From: Aurantimonas sp. HBX-1
Lineage (GTDB): Bacteria; Pseudomonadota; Alphaproteobacteria; Rhizobiales; Rhizobiaceae
Assembly (NCBI RefSeq): GCF_021391535.1
Contig: NZ_CP090066.1
Span: 3,299,501-3,363,500, forward strand
DNA length: 64,000 nt
Direction: 5' to 3'
Shown: positions 17,301 through 26,343 of the stretch, in pieces
Layout of the letters: every line of letters begins with the position of its first letter
How positions within the stretch are numbered: position 1 is the first letter of the stretch
Made by a program: the position numbers and the translations under genes
The notes under the pieces: model-generated
The model's database searches: none
The model's input: the letters and a program-made list of their open reading frames with translations, nothing else
Told to the model about the DNA's origin: nothing

Positions 17301-19217
17301 GTGTCCCACGAGTTGAACACCCCGCTGCTCGATCAGATCGCCTCCCCTGCCGACCTCCGCCGGTTCAAGGAGAGCCAGCTCCGCCAGGTGGCGGACGAGC
17401 TGCGCGAGGACCTGATCGATGCGGTGTCGCGGACCGGCGGCCATCTGGGCGCGGGGCTGGGTGTCGTCGAGCTGACGGTGGCGATCCACCACGTCTTCAA
17501 CACGCCGGAGGACCGGCTGATCTGGGACGTCGGCCACCAGGCCTATCCGCACAAGCTGCTGACCGGGCGGCGCGCGGGCATGCGCACCGTGCGCCAGGAG
17601 GGCGGCCTGTCGGGCTTCGCCAAGCGCACCGAGAGCGAATACGACCCGTTCGGCGCCGGCCATTCCTCTACCTCGATCTCGGCCGGCCTCGGCATGGCGG
17701 TGGCGCGCGACCTCTCCGGCGGCAGCAACAACGTCATCGCGGTCATCGGCGACGGCGCGATGAGCGCCGGCATGGCCTACGAGGCGATGAACAATGCCGG
17801 CGCGCTGGACGCGCGGCTGATCGTCATCCTCAACGACAACGACATGTCGATCGCCCGGCCCACCGGGGCGATGAGCGCCTATCTCGCCCGGCTCGTCTCG
17901 GGCAAGACCTACCGGACGCTGCGCGACCGGGCCAAGCACATCACCCAGCGCCTGCCGGAGTTCATGCGCGAAGGGGCCCGCAAGACCGAGGAATATACCC
18001 GCGCCTTCTTCACCGGCGGCACGATGTTCGAGGAGCTCGGCTTCTATTATGTCGGGCCGATCGACGGGCACGATTTCGACCATCTCCTGCCGGTGCTGAA
18101 GAACGTCCGCGATGCCAAGACCGGACCGATCCTCGTCCACGTGATCACCAAGAAGGGCAAGGGCTACGCCCCGGCGGAGAGCTCGGACGACAAGTATCAC
18201 GGCGTGTCGAAGTTCGACGTCATCACCGGGACGCAGGCCAAATCCAAGGGCAATGCCCCGAGCTACACCGCCGTCTTCGCCGAATCGTTGATCCAGGAAG
18301 CGCAGGAAGACGACAGGATCGTCGCGGTGAACGCCGCGATGCCGAACGGCACGGGTCTCGACAAGTTCGAGGCGGTGTTCCCGACCCGCACCTTCGACGT
18401 CGGCATCGCGGAGCAGCACGCCGTCACCTTCTGCGCCGGGCTGGCTTCCGAGGGCTACAAGCCCTTCGCCGCGATCTATTCGACCTTCCTGCAGCGCGCC
18501 TACGACCAGATCGTCCATGACGTGGCGATCCAGAAGCTGCCGGTGCGCTTCGCCATCGACCGCGCCGGCTTCGTCGGCGCCGACGGCCCGACCCATGCGG
18601 GCTCGTTCGACACCGGCTTCCTGGCGCCGCTGCCGGGCATGGTGGTCATGGCGGCGGCCGACGAGGCGGAACTGCGCCACATGGTCCGCACAGCCGTCCT
18701 CTACGACGAGGGGCCGATCTCCTTCCGCTACCCACGCGGCAACGGCACCGGCGTCGAGATGCCGGACCGGGGCGTGGCGCTGGAGATCGGCAAGGGCCGC
18801 ATCCTGCGCGAGGGCACCAAGGTCGCGATCCTTTCCTTCGGCAGCCGGCTCGCCGACAGCGTGGCGGCGGCGGAGGAGCTGGAATCCTTCGGCCTATCGA
18901 CGACGGTCGCCGATGCCCGCTTCGCCAAGCCGCTCGACACCGATCTGATCGGGCGGCTCGCGCGCGATCACGAAGTCCTGATCCTCGTCGAGGAAGGCGC
19001 CAGCGGCGGCTTCGCCTCGCAGGTGCTGCAGTATCTGGCAACCAGCGGCCTGCTCGACCGCGGCCTGAAGGTCCGGCCGCTGGTGATGCCCGACCGCTTC
19101 GTCGACCACGCTTCGCCGGAGGCGATGATCAAGCTCGCCGGCCTCGACAGGCAGGGCATCGTAGACGCGGTCTTCCGGGCCCTCGGCACGCAGGCCAGTC
19201 GGGTGATGCAGGCCTGA
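17301..19217 (+). CDS. dxs: 1-deoxy-D-xylulose-5-phosphate synthase
   Basis: First and rate-setting enzyme of the MEP pathway: it condenses pyruvate and glyceraldehyde 3-phosphate using thiamine diphosphate. The 638-residue protein shows the TPP motif GDG at 150-152 followed by N at ~181 (LNDNDMSIA), the DVGHQAYPHKLLTGR histidine region and GIAEQHAVTFCAGLA in the second domain. The C-terminal transketolase-like domain ends normally. The start is GTG with AAAGG upstream. The 251-bp gap before it holds nothing else I can identify. It is followed by tlyA after 60 bases. Confidence 0.98.
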   Translation: MSHELNTPLLDQIASPADLRRFKESQLRQVADELREDLIDAVSRTGGHLGAGLGVVELTVAIHHVFNTPEDRLIWDVGHQAYPHKLLTGRRAGMRTVRQEGGLSGFAKRTESEYDPFGAGHSSTSISAGLGMAVARDLSGGSNNVIAVIGDGAMSAGMAYEAMNNAGALDARLIVILNDNDMSIARPTGAMSAYLARLVSGKTYRTLRDRAKHITQRLPEFMREGARKTEEYTRAFFTGGTMFEELGFYYVGPIDGHDFDHLLPVLKNVRDAKTGPILVHVITKKGKGYAPAESSDDKYHGVSKFDVITGTQAKSKGNAPSYTAVFAESLIQEAQEDDRIVAVNAAMPNGTGLDKFEAVFPTRTFDVGIAEQHAVTFCAGLASEGYKPFAAIYSTFLQRAYDQIVHDVAIQKLPVRFAIDRAGFVGADGPTHAGSFDTGFLAPLPGMVVMAAADEAELRHMVRTAVLYDEGPISFRYPRGNGTGVEMPDRGVALEIGKGRILREGTKVAILSFGSRLADSVAAAEELESFGLSTTVADARFAKPLDTDLIGRLARDHEVLILVEEGASGGFASQVLQYLATSGLLDRGLKVRPLVMPDRFVDHASPEAMIKLAGLDRQGIVDAVFRALGTQASRVMQA

Positions 19218-19277
19218 GACGGGACCCGCCCGCGATCGGCGCTTGCCATTTTCGTCGCCGCCCCGCATGACCTCGCC

Positions 19278-20042
19278 ATGGCAGCCACCGAAGAGCAGCA
19301 TCTATCCCGCGTCCGCCTCGACACTCTCGTCAGCGAACGGGGCCTCGCCGCGAGCCGGGCACGGGCCCGCGACGCGATCCGCCGCGGGCACGTGAAGGTT
19401 GACGGCCTGACCGTCACCAAACCGAGCCTCAACGTTCCGCCCGAGAGCGTCATCACGCTGGACGACCCGGCCGCCGACTACGTCTCGCGCGCCGGGCTGA
19501 AGCTGGAATTCGCGCTCGACACGTTCGCGATCGCCGTCGCCGGCCGGACCGCCGTCGATCTCGGCGCCTCCACCGGCGGCTTCACGGAAGCGCTGCTGCG
19601 CCGCGGCGCGGCGCATGTCGTGGCGATCGATGTCGGGCACGGGCAGCTGCATCCGCGGATCCGAGCTGACGAGCGCGTCACCGTGATCGAGGGTCTCAAT
19701 GCCCGCGACCTCGAGCGCGAGGACATCGGCGGCCGGCATTTCGACCTTCTCGTCGCCGACGTCAGCTTCATCACGCTGCGGCTGGCGCTGCCGCCGGCGC
19801 TCGAGCTGGCCGAGCCGGGGACCAACGCGGTGTTCCTGGTCAAGCCGCAGTTCGAGGCGGGCCGCGAGGCGATCGCCAAGAACGGCCTGCTGCGCGATCC
19901 CGACAGCGCGCCGGCCGTCGCCGACGCCGTGCGCGCCTGGCTCGACGAACAGCCGGACTGGCGGGCGGTCGACCTGATCCCCTCGCCGATCGCCGGCGGC
20001 GACGGCAATCACGAATTCCTGCTGGCCGGGGTCAAGCAGTGA
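19278..20042 (+). CDS. tlyA: TlyA family rRNA 2'-O-methyltransferase / hemolysin-like protein
   Basis: A 254-residue protein with an N-terminal S4 RNA-binding domain (residues ~10-70, LDTLVSERGLAASRARARDAIRRGHVKVDG) and an FtsJ-type methyltransferase domain with the SAM loop VDLGASTGGFTEALLRRGA. In Mycobacterium and others TlyA methylates 2'-hydroxyls of 16S and/or 23S rRNA and affects capreomycin sensitivity; the target here is inferred from family only. The reading frame overlaps the next gene by four bases (GTGA), so the two RNA-modifying enzymes are coupled. Confidence 0.94.
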   Translation: MAATEEQHLSRVRLDTLVSERGLAASRARARDAIRRGHVKVDGLTVTKPSLNVPPESVITLDDPAADYVSRAGLKLEFALDTFAIAVAGRTAVDLGASTGGFTEALLRRGAAHVVAIDVGHGQLHPRIRADERVTVIEGLNARDLEREDIGGRHFDLLVADVSFITLRLALPPALELAEPGTNAVFLVKPQFEAGREAIAKNGLLRDPDSAPAVADAVRAWLDEQPDWRAVDLIPSPIAGGDGNHEFLLAGVKQ

Positions 20043-21265
20043 ACGGCCACCTGACCATCGACCATCTCGGCGCCAAGGGCGACGGCGTCGCCGAGACCGC
20101 CGGCGGTCCGGTCTACGTGCCGTTCACGCTGCCCGGCGAAACCGTCGCGATCGAGCGTCCCGGCACGCCGTTCCGGACGACGACGGTCGTCGAGGTATCG
20201 CCGCATCGCCAGGTCCCGCCCTGCCCGCATTTCGGCGCTTGCGGCGGTTGCGACTTGCAGCATGCCGACGACGAACTCTACCGCCTGTTCAAGCGCGACC
20301 TCATCCTCAAGGCGCTCGCCCGCGAGGGCGTGGATGCCGAGGTCGCCGATGTGGTGCCCTGCCTGCCGGGATCGCGCCGGCGCGTCGTGCTGTCGGCGGC
20401 GCGCGTCGAGGAGGGTGTCGTCCTCGGCTTCAACGCCGCGGAATCCAACCGGATCGTGCCGATCACCGTCTGCGTCATCGCGCTGCCGGCGATCGAGCGG
20501 GCGCTGCCGGCGCTGCGTCGGCTTGCGAGCCTGCTCGTCGACCGCAAGCGGCCGCTGCGGATCACCGTCACGGCGACGGCGACCGGCCTCGACGTGGTCG
20601 TCGCTGACGCGGCGAAGCTTTCGGAGTCGCTGCGCCGCAACGCCGTGAAACTTGCCCTGGCGGAGGATTTCGCCCGCCTCACGGTCGGCGGCGAGACGGT
20701 GATCATGACGCGGCCGCCGACGCTGGTCTTCGACGGCGTCTCCGTGGAACTGCCGGCCGGCACCTTCACCCAGGCCGTGGCCTCGGCCGAGGCGGCGATG
20801 GCGACGCTGGTCGAGGGCCATCTCGCCGGTGCCCGCCGCGTCGCCGATCTGTTCGCCGGTTGCGGCACGTTTTCGCTGCGGCTCGCCCGGCAGGCCGCGG
20901 TCCACGCCGTGGAAGCCGACCCGGCGGCGCTCGCGGCGCTGGACACCGGATGGCGCCGGGCCGCCGGGCTGAAGGCGGTGACGACCGAGAAGCGCGACCT
21001 CTACCGCCGGCCGATCCCGGCCAGGGAGCTCAAGCGCTACGACGGCGTGGTGTTCGATCCGCCGCGGGCCGGCGCCGAAGCCGTCGCGCAGGAACTCGCG
21101 GCCTCCACGGTGCGCCGCGTCGCGGCCGTCTCGTGCAACCCGGTGACCCTGGCGCGTGACCTGCGCATCCTCACCGACGGCGGCTACCGCGTGGCCTCGG
21201 TGACGCCGGTGGACCAGTTCCTCTGGTCGCACCACGTCGAAGTCGTCGCCCTGCTGGAGCGCTGA
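20039..21265 (+). CDS. Class I RNA methyltransferase of the RumA/RlmD (TrmA) family
   Basis: A 408-residue RNA (uracil-5-)methyltransferase. It has an N-terminal TRAM-like beta domain (residues 1-55), an iron-sulfur motif with Cys62, Cys68 and Cys71 (CPHFGACGGCDLQH) plus a fourth cysteine around 150, the SAM loop DLFAGCGTFSLRLA and the catalytic cysteine in VSCNPVTLARDL. The family methylates U in 23S rRNA or tRNA; which position is modified here is not clear. The start is GTG, overlapping the tlyA stop. The pairing with tlyA is common in Rhizobiales. Confidence 0.93.
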   Translation: MNGHLTIDHLGAKGDGVAETAGGPVYVPFTLPGETVAIERPGTPFRTTTVVEVSPHRQVPPCPHFGACGGCDLQHADDELYRLFKRDLILKALAREGVDAEVADVVPCLPGSRRRVVLSAARVEEGVVLGFNAAESNRIVPITVCVIALPAIERALPALRRLASLLVDRKRPLRITVTATATGLDVVVADAAKLSESLRRNAVKLALAEDFARLTVGGETVIMTRPPTLVFDGVSVELPAGTFTQAVASAEAAMATLVEGHLAGARRVADLFAGCGTFSLRLARQAAVHAVEADPAALAALDTGWRRAAGLKAVTTEKRDLYRRPIPARELKRYDGVVFDPPRAGAEAVAQELAASTVRRVAAVSCNPVTLARDLRILTDGGYRVASVTPVDQFLWSHHVEVVALLER

Positions 21266-21365
21266 GTTCGGCCGGAGAGGCTTGCCGTCCCCGGCCATTC
21301 GTGCGAGCCGCAATCTGCCTGCCGATCGGGCGTGCCACATCCCCGCAACGAGCTGACCCGACACC

Positions 21366-22064
21366 GTGACCGAGTACCTCACCCACTACGGCTACGCGTT
21401 CCTGTTCGTCGTCGTCCTGCTGGAATCGACCGGGCTGCCGCTGCCCGGCGAGAGCCTGGTGATGGCAGCCGGCATGCTGGCCGGCGAAGGCTCGCTGAGC
21501 CTCGGCGCGGTGTTCCTCACCGCCACGATCGGTGCGGTGGTCGGCGACAATCTCGGCTATGTTCTCGGCCGCCGCTATGGCCGCGGCATGGTGGTGCGCT
21601 GGGGCGAGAAGGTCGGCCTCGGCGAGCGCCGCTTCGCGATGGTCGAGAAGCGCTTCGAGGACTACGGCATCTGGGTGGTGCTGGTCGCCCGCTTCATCAT
21701 CATCCTGCGCCAGCTGAACGGCTTCGTCGCCGGCACGATGCACATGAGCTGGCCGAGATTCCTGATCCTGAACACGATCAGCGCGGCGCTCTGGGCCGGC
21801 GCCTACGGCCTCGGCGCCTACGCCTTCGGCGCGGCCTTCCGGCTGTTCTTCGCCGAGCACGGCACCTGGCCGATCATCGCCATCGCCGCCGGCATCTGCC
21901 TCGTCGGCTGCGTCGGGACGTACCGGTTTTTGTTCCGCGCCGACGCGGAGGAGCCGGGGACCGGAGGGTCTGAGCCGGTCGACGGCATCAAGAACGAGGG
22001 TGGCGGGCGAGAGAGTCACGGTCCGATGCCGGGCAGCATCGATGACGGTCGGAAGCGTGGATGA
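21366..22064 (+). CDS. DedA family membrane protein
   Basis: A 232-residue inner-membrane protein of the DedA/VTT family, some of which are polyprenyl-phosphate or phospholipid transporters. Family features include ESTGLPLPGESLVMAAGMLAGEG, a GDNLGYVLGRRYGR loop and RFIIILRQLNGFVAGTMHM, with the conserved Gly/Arg pair of the second half. About four to five hydrophobic segments are visible. The start is GTG. The C-terminal ~45 residues after FLFRADAEE are Gly- and charge-rich and not conserved-looking; they run up to the edge of a repeat cluster and may be a recently read-through tail. Confidence 0.9.
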   Translation: MTEYLTHYGYAFLFVVVLLESTGLPLPGESLVMAAGMLAGEGSLSLGAVFLTATIGAVVGDNLGYVLGRRYGRGMVVRWGEKVGLGERRFAMVEKRFEDYGIWVVLVARFIIILRQLNGFVAGTMHMSWPRFLILNTISAALWAGAYGLGAYAFGAAFRLFFAEHGTWPIIAIAAGICLVGCVGTYRFLFRADAEEPGTGGSEPVDGIKNEGGGRESHGPMPGSIDDGRKRG

Positions 22065-22106
22065 AGAGCAGCAGCATCGACGAGCAGGCAGTACCCCCTT
22101 CCCGGC

Positions 22107-22257
22107 GTCATCCCCGGGCTTGACCCGGGGACCCATGCCTCACGCCGCAACCGCCGCTCCCGTGGAACGTCGCAGAGTTCCGACCGCCCGATGACTATGC
22201 CGTTATCGCGGCTCGGATGATTTGGAATGGGTCCCCGGGTCAGGCCCGGGGATGACG
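22107..22257. repeat. Composite REP-like element (type A arm pair)
   Basis: Two inverted copies of a repeat with stem ATCCCCGGG/CCCGGGGA and a CTTGA-like loop: forward at 22107-22139 and reverse at 22227-22257, enclosing about 87 bp of unique sequence. The same arm recurs at 22597-22630 and 40986-41017. Confidence 0.85.
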
Positions 22258-22296
22258 CCAGAAGGCAGGGAGCGGCCGATCGCCGACCTGAGCCCC

Positions 22297-22328
22297 TGGA
22301 TCCTCGGGACGGGGCCCGAGGATGACGA
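22297..22328. repeat. REP-like repeat (type B arm)
   Basis: A single reverse-oriented copy of the type B palindrome, with stem ATCCTCGGG and CCCGAGGAT. It matches the copies at 22504-22534, 40759-40790 and 40892-40922. Confidence 0.8.
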
Positions 22329-22503
22329 CGTCGATGAGCGCAGGCGCACTATCGTCGTCGGGGCGGACAGGCGCCTCGTCGCGGCGATGTACCGTGGCGC
22401 ACAGGGTCGTCGGCGACACGCTCGTGGTGCATTTGATGGGTAACCCTCTGAGCGCCGGATTGGTCTCCACCATCGGCAAGACGTCAGGTCATCCCCCCGC
22501 GTC

Positions 22504-22630
22504 GTCATCCTCGGGCACCGTCCCGAGGATCCAGCCGGAGCTTTCGAGCCGCAACTGCATCTCCCTTTCCCCAGCCCCGGCAGCTTCCGTGCGGAGGCAT
22601 GGGTCCCCGGGTCAAGCCCGGGGATGACGC
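22504..22630. repeat. Composite REP-like element (type B arm then type A arm)
   Basis: A forward type B arm at 22504-22534 and a reverse type A arm at 22597-22630. The interior shares CCGGCAGCTTC with the element at 40892-41017, which has the same B-then-A order and nearly the same length (127 and 126 bp). The two are therefore homologous mobile or amplified units. Confidence 0.8.
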
Positions 22631-22696
22631 CGTGAGGGAGGGAGCGGCCGATGGCCGGCCGGAGGCGTAAGCCGCCGCGCCCCGCCCCGGCCGGCC

Positions 22697-23434
22697 CTAC
22701 CGGGACATGAAGGCCATGAAGGCGGCCTTGGCCTCCTTTGACGACAGGCGCTCGGTGAAGTGGCCGATTTCCAGGTCGATCCGCCGGACGATCTCTTCCT
22801 CGCTGCCGCGCAGTAGGTCGCGGGCGATGCGCAGCGCCTCCGGCGGCTTCTTCGCCAGCCGGCGCGCGGCGTCCGAGGCGGCCGCCTCGGCGTCCTCGAC
22901 CACCGCATAGACCAGCCCCGCCTGCCGCGCCGCCTCGGCGTCGAAGGTCTCACCCAACGCGAGGAGCGCGAAGGCGCGCTGGTTGCCCATGATCCTCGGC
23001 GCGATCAGGCTGGAGCCGGCCTCCGGCGTCACCCCGAGATCGAGGAACGGCGTGCGGAAGGTCGAGCCGGGCGTCGCATAGGCAAGGTCGCAGTGCATCA
23101 GGATCGTCGTGCCGATGCCGATGGCGATGCCGTCGACGGCGGCGACCAGCGGCTTCTTCGCCGTCGCGAGGGCGATGAGGAAGTCGTAGGCGTCGCGCGG
23201 CGGCGTGCCGCTCATCGCCACCGCCATGAAGTCCTTGATGTCGTTGCCGGCCGTGAACGTCCCCGGCGCGCCGCAGATCAGCACGGCGGCGACGGAATCG
23301 TCGTGGTTCGCGCCGGCGATGGCGTCGGCCATGGTGCGATACATCGCGCCGGTGATGGCGTTCTTCTTGTCCGGCCGGTTCATCCGGACGGTGAGGACGC
23401 CGGCCTCGATGCCGGTTTCGATCAGGTCGCTCAT
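22697..23434 (-). CDS. Enoyl-CoA hydratase/isomerase (crotonase) family protein
   Basis: A 245-residue crotonase-fold protein. It has the N-terminal VLTVRMNRPDKKNAITGAMYRTM, the oxyanion-hole segment CGAPGTFTAGNDIKDF and the IAIGIGTTILMHCDLAYATPGSTFRTPFLDLGVTPEAGS block. The acidic residue pattern is closer to enoyl-CoA isomerases or hydratases of the PaaG/ECI type than to FadB hydratase, so the exact reaction is open. Its ATG overlaps the acdA stop by four bases (ATGA), so it is the second gene of the acdA operon. A repeat cluster follows its stop codon. Confidence 0.88.
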   Translation of the reverse strand: MSDLIETGIEAGVLTVRMNRPDKKNAITGAMYRTMADAIAGANHDDSVAAVLICGAPGTFTAGNDIKDFMAVAMSGTPPRDAYDFLIALATAKKPLVAAVDGIAIGIGTTILMHCDLAYATPGSTFRTPFLDLGVTPEAGSSLIAPRIMGNQRAFALLALGETFDAEAARQAGLVYAVVEDAEAAASDAARRLAKKPPEALRIARDLLRGSEEEIVRRIDLEIGHFTERLSSKEAKAAFMAFMSR

Positions 23435-25239
23435 CGTGCATCCCCTTCGAGGAGGGCTCGCGCGGCGGCGAGGCTGCCGGCGCTAGTAGTAACGCGGCGG
23501 GCAAGCCCCGCCGTCTCGGCCAGAAGGTTCTCGGCCATGAAGCGGGCGAGCGCCACGCGTTCCGGCTGCAGCGGTTCCACCAGCGCCCCCTTGGCGAGAT
23601 AGGCCCCGCCGGCGACGAGGCCGAACAGGCGTAGATAGGCGGTCGCTCCGGCAAGCGCCGTGTCGGCGTCGCCCTCGGCGACGCAGCCTCTCAGGAAGTC
23701 GGTCGCCGCTCGCAGATCGCCCAGCGACGCTGCCAGCGCCGCGCCGGTGGCGCCGAAATCCGGCTCGTTCCGGGCCGCGACGGCGTCGACCGTTTCCGCC
23801 AGTTCGGCCAGATAGGCCGCGACCGCGGCGCCGCCCGACTGGCCGATCTTGCGCTGAACGAGGTCGATCGCCTGGATGCCGTTGGTGCCCTCGTAGATCG
23901 GCGCGATCCGCGCGTCGCGCAGCAGCCGCGCGGCGCCGGTTTCCTCCACATAGCCCATGCCGCCGTGCACCTGGATGCCGAGCGAGGCGACCTCGACGCC
24001 GATATCGGTGGCGAAGGCCTTGGCGACGGGCGTCAGGAGATTGGCGCGTTCCTTCCAGGCGCTTGCCTCGTCGGGATCGGCGGCGAGCGCGCGGACCATG
24101 TCGGTGGCGTGGCCGCAGGCGTAGCAGATGGCGCGCGCCGCGCCGGTCAGCGCCTTCATGGTCAGCAGCATGCGCGCGACGTCCGGATGGTCGACGATCG
24201 GGCTCATCTGCCCCGGCGCACCGCCTGCCGCGACGAGGCGCGTCGCGCGGCCCTGCCGGCGCTCCCTCGCATAGGCGAGAGCCTGCTGGCAGGCCGCCTC
24301 GGCGACGCCGACGCCCTGGATGCCGACCAGCAGGCGGGCGTTGTTCATCATCGTGAACATGCAGGCGAGGCCGCGATTTTCCTCGCCGACCAGCCAGCCG
24401 ACGGCCCCCGCCTCCTCGCCAGTGACGAAACCGTCGCCGTAGATCATCGTGCAGGTGGGCGAGCCGTGGATGCCGAGCTTGTGCTCGACCGCCGAGCAGA
24501 ACACGTCGTTGCGCCGGCCGGGCGAGCCGTCCGCCTCGGGCAGGAATTTCGGCACCAGGAAGAGCGAGATGCCCTTCACGCCGGCCGGTGCGTCCGGCAG
24601 GCGCGCAAGGACGAGATGCACGATGTTGTCGGTGAAGTCGTGCTCGCCATAGGTGATGTAGATCTTGGTGCCGAAGATCCGGTAGGTGCCGTCCGGCGCG
24701 CGTTCGGCCCGCGCCTTCAGCGCCGCAAGGTCCGACCCCGCCTGCGGCTCGGTGAGGTTCATCGTGCCCATCCACTCGCCCGAGACGAGCTTCGCCAGGT
24801 AGCGGCTCTTCAGCTCGTCCGACCCGTGCGCCTCGAGCGCCTCGACCGCGCCGACGGTGAGCGTCGGGCCGATCGCAAAGCCCATCGAGGCGGAGTTCCA
24901 CATCTCGAAGACAGCCGCCGAGAGCGCCGTCGGCAGGCCCTGGCCGCCATGCGACTCGGGTCCGGTCAGTGCGTTCCAGCCACCGCCGATCCAGTCGGCG
25001 TAGAGCGCCCGCCAGCCGGCCGGCGTGACCACGACGCCGTCCCTGACGCTGGTGCCCTCGCGGTCGCCGGTCATCGCCAGCGGCGCGACACGCTCGCCGG
25101 CGAAGCGGCCCGCCTCTTCGAGCACGGCGTGCAGGAGGTCCGGCGTCAGCTCGCCGAGAAGCCCGCGGTCCATGGCTGGGCCGAGGCCGGCGACCTGCTC
25201 CAGCGCGAATGCAATGTCGGCAATCGGGGCCTTGTACAT
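23431..25239 (-). CDS. Acyl-CoA dehydrogenase (long form, DmdC-like)
   Basis: A flavin acyl-CoA dehydrogenase of 602 residues. The N-terminus MYKAPIADIAFALEQVAGL, the core TEPQAGSDLAALKARAE, the GEENRGLACMFTMMNNARL segment and the ARDARIAPIYEGTNGIQAIDL-like end of the core, followed by an extra C-terminal helical domain (~480-602), match the long family that includes DmdC (methylmercaptopropionyl-CoA dehydrogenase) and several short- or medium-chain enzymes. The substrate is not clear. I used the ATG at 25239, which follows GGGAGA; the longer frame lacks support. First gene of a two-gene operon with a crotonase, preceded by a promoter/operator motif shared with fadE. Confidence 0.92.
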   Translation of the reverse strand: MYKAPIADIAFALEQVAGLGPAMDRGLLGELTPDLLHAVLEEAGRFAGERVAPLAMTGDREGTSVRDGVVVTPAGWRALYADWIGGGWNALTGPESHGGQGLPTALSAAVFEMWNSASMGFAIGPTLTVGAVEALEAHGSDELKSRYLAKLVSGEWMGTMNLTEPQAGSDLAALKARAERAPDGTYRIFGTKIYITYGEHDFTDNIVHLVLARLPDAPAGVKGISLFLVPKFLPEADGSPGRRNDVFCSAVEHKLGIHGSPTCTMIYGDGFVTGEEAGAVGWLVGEENRGLACMFTMMNNARLLVGIQGVGVAEAACQQALAYARERRQGRATRLVAAGGAPGQMSPIVDHPDVARMLLTMKALTGAARAICYACGHATDMVRALAADPDEASAWKERANLLTPVAKAFATDIGVEVASLGIQVHGGMGYVEETGAARLLRDARIAPIYEGTNGIQAIDLVQRKIGQSGGAAVAAYLAELAETVDAVAARNEPDFGATGAALAASLGDLRAATDFLRGCVAEGDADTALAGATAYLRLFGLVAGGAYLAKGALVEPLQPERVALARFMAENLLAETAGLARRVTTSAGSLAAARALLEGDAR

Positions 25240-25296
25240 CGGCGAAATCTCCCAAGATTCGTGCAGCGCGCCGGCGCCTCGTTGAGCCAGCGGCAA

Positions 25297-25323
25297 TCGT
25301 TAGACATCTTACGTAATCGTCAA
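25297..25323 (-). promoter_or_regulatory. Putative operator/promoter upstream of acdA, shared with fadE
   Basis: On the minus strand, TTGACG (25318-25323) is followed by ATTACGTAAGATG and TAACGA (25297-25302). The palindrome TTACGTAA is at 25309-25316, 70 bases before the acdA start. A near-identical sequence precedes fadE at 32862-32891. The FAH gene starts 72 bases away on the other side, so the site could serve both directions. Confidence 0.55.
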
Positions 25324-25387
25324 AGTATCGCAAGGAACCGAACCACCTCCGGCGCCATTTGCGTGTCAGGGACAGGGAGTAGCATTC

Positions 25388-26227
25388 ATGCGGTTTGTTC
25401 GGTTCGGGGACCGGGGCGTCGAGCGTCCCGGCTGCATCGACGATGATGGCCGCATCCGCGATCTCAGCGACCATGTCACCTCCCTGGAAGGCGAATCGCT
25501 CGACCCGGACGCCCTCAGCCGCCTGGCCGATTACGACCGCACGACGCTTCCGCTGGTCGCCGAGGGCGTGCGCCTGTGCAAGCCGGTGCGGCGGATCGGC
25601 AAGATCATCGGCGTCGGACCGAACTACGGCGACAGCGCCGAACTCGCGGGTTTCAAGATCAACCCGGAGCCGACGCTGTTCCTGAAGGCGGCGACGGCGG
25701 CATCCGGTCCCAACGATCCGATCGAGATTCCCCGCATGGCGAGCCGCGTCGACTGGGGCGTCGAACTCGCCGTGGTCATCGGCCGGGTCGCGAAATATGT
25801 CCGGGTCGAGGAGGCGCTGCGTCATGTCGCCGGCTTCACTCTCGCCAACGACCTCACCGAGCGCAGTTTCCAGCTGCAGCGCGGCGGCCAGTGGACGAAG
25901 GGCAAGTCGCACGACACCTTCGCCCCGCTCGGACCCTGGCTGGTGCCGCCCCACGCGATCAACCACGACGACATCGAGCTCTGGCTCGACGTCAACGGCG
26001 AGCGCCAGCAGACCGGCAACACGCGGCAGATGATCTTCAAGGTGCCCTATCTCATCTCCTACATCTCGCGCTTCATGCGGCTGGAGCCCGGCGACGTGAT
26101 CATGACCGGGACACCCGGCGGCGTCGGCCTCTCCTACGACCCGCCGCGCTTCCTGCGCGCCGGCGACCGGATCACGCTGGGAGGCACCGGCCTCGGCACG
26201 CAGGACTATGTCTGCACGACGCTATAA
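25388..26227 (+). CDS. Fumarylacetoacetate hydrolase (FAH) family protein
   Basis: A 279-residue protein of the FAH/2-hydroxyhepta-diene-dioate isomerase family. An N-terminal domain (RFGDRGVERPGCIDDDGRI) precedes the catalytic domain, which has the metal site region IIGVGPNYGDSAELAG, the WGVELAVVIGR acidic motif, LANDLTERSFQLQRGGQWTKGKSHDTFAPLGPW and DVIMTGTPGGVGLS. The family cleaves or isomerises beta-diketo acids in aromatic or amino-acid breakdown; the substrate is unknown. It is divergent from acdA and may share its control region, which suggests an acyl-CoA or aromatic catabolic role. The ATG follows GGGAG. Confidence 0.88.
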   Translation: MRFVRFGDRGVERPGCIDDDGRIRDLSDHVTSLEGESLDPDALSRLADYDRTTLPLVAEGVRLCKPVRRIGKIIGVGPNYGDSAELAGFKINPEPTLFLKAATAASGPNDPIEIPRMASRVDWGVELAVVIGRVAKYVRVEEALRHVAGFTLANDLTERSFQLQRGGQWTKGKSHDTFAPLGPWLVPPHAINHDDIELWLDVNGERQQTGNTRQMIFKVPYLISYISRFMRLEPGDVIMTGTPGGVGLSYDPPRFLRAGDRITLGGTGLGTQDYVCTTL

Positions 26228-26343
26228 GGCTCTCGTTCGGCGGGGCTTAGGCGGACATTTTCTCCGACCGGTCAGACATCAAACACGTGGAGTAATCGCG
26301 ACACCGACTCGACAAAGAGTCCAGAGGTTGGGTTAGGTGGCGC

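Larger units (their letters stand above)
22065..22696. other. Repeat-rich intergenic region between convergent dedA and echA
   Basis: There are 632 bases without a credible gene. At least five copies of two related palindromic repeats lie here (listed separately), three of them followed by a shared GGGAGCGGCCGAT-type tail (about 22269-22282 and 22641-22654). The short open frames that cross the region are made of the repeats. As the genes on both sides point inward, the hairpins may also end transcription. Confidence 0.85.

Noticed and set aside
22203..22508. Short open frames on both strands in the repeat cluster
   Set aside because: Their sequence is made by the REP-like palindromes, and no ribosome-binding site or family match supports them.
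22107..22630. A possible CRISPR array made of the repeated GTCATCC-type sequences
   Set aside because: Copies alternate in orientation, spacing is uneven (about 60 to 210 bp), arms are palindromic and mutually variable, and no cas gene is near. REP-like elements fit better.
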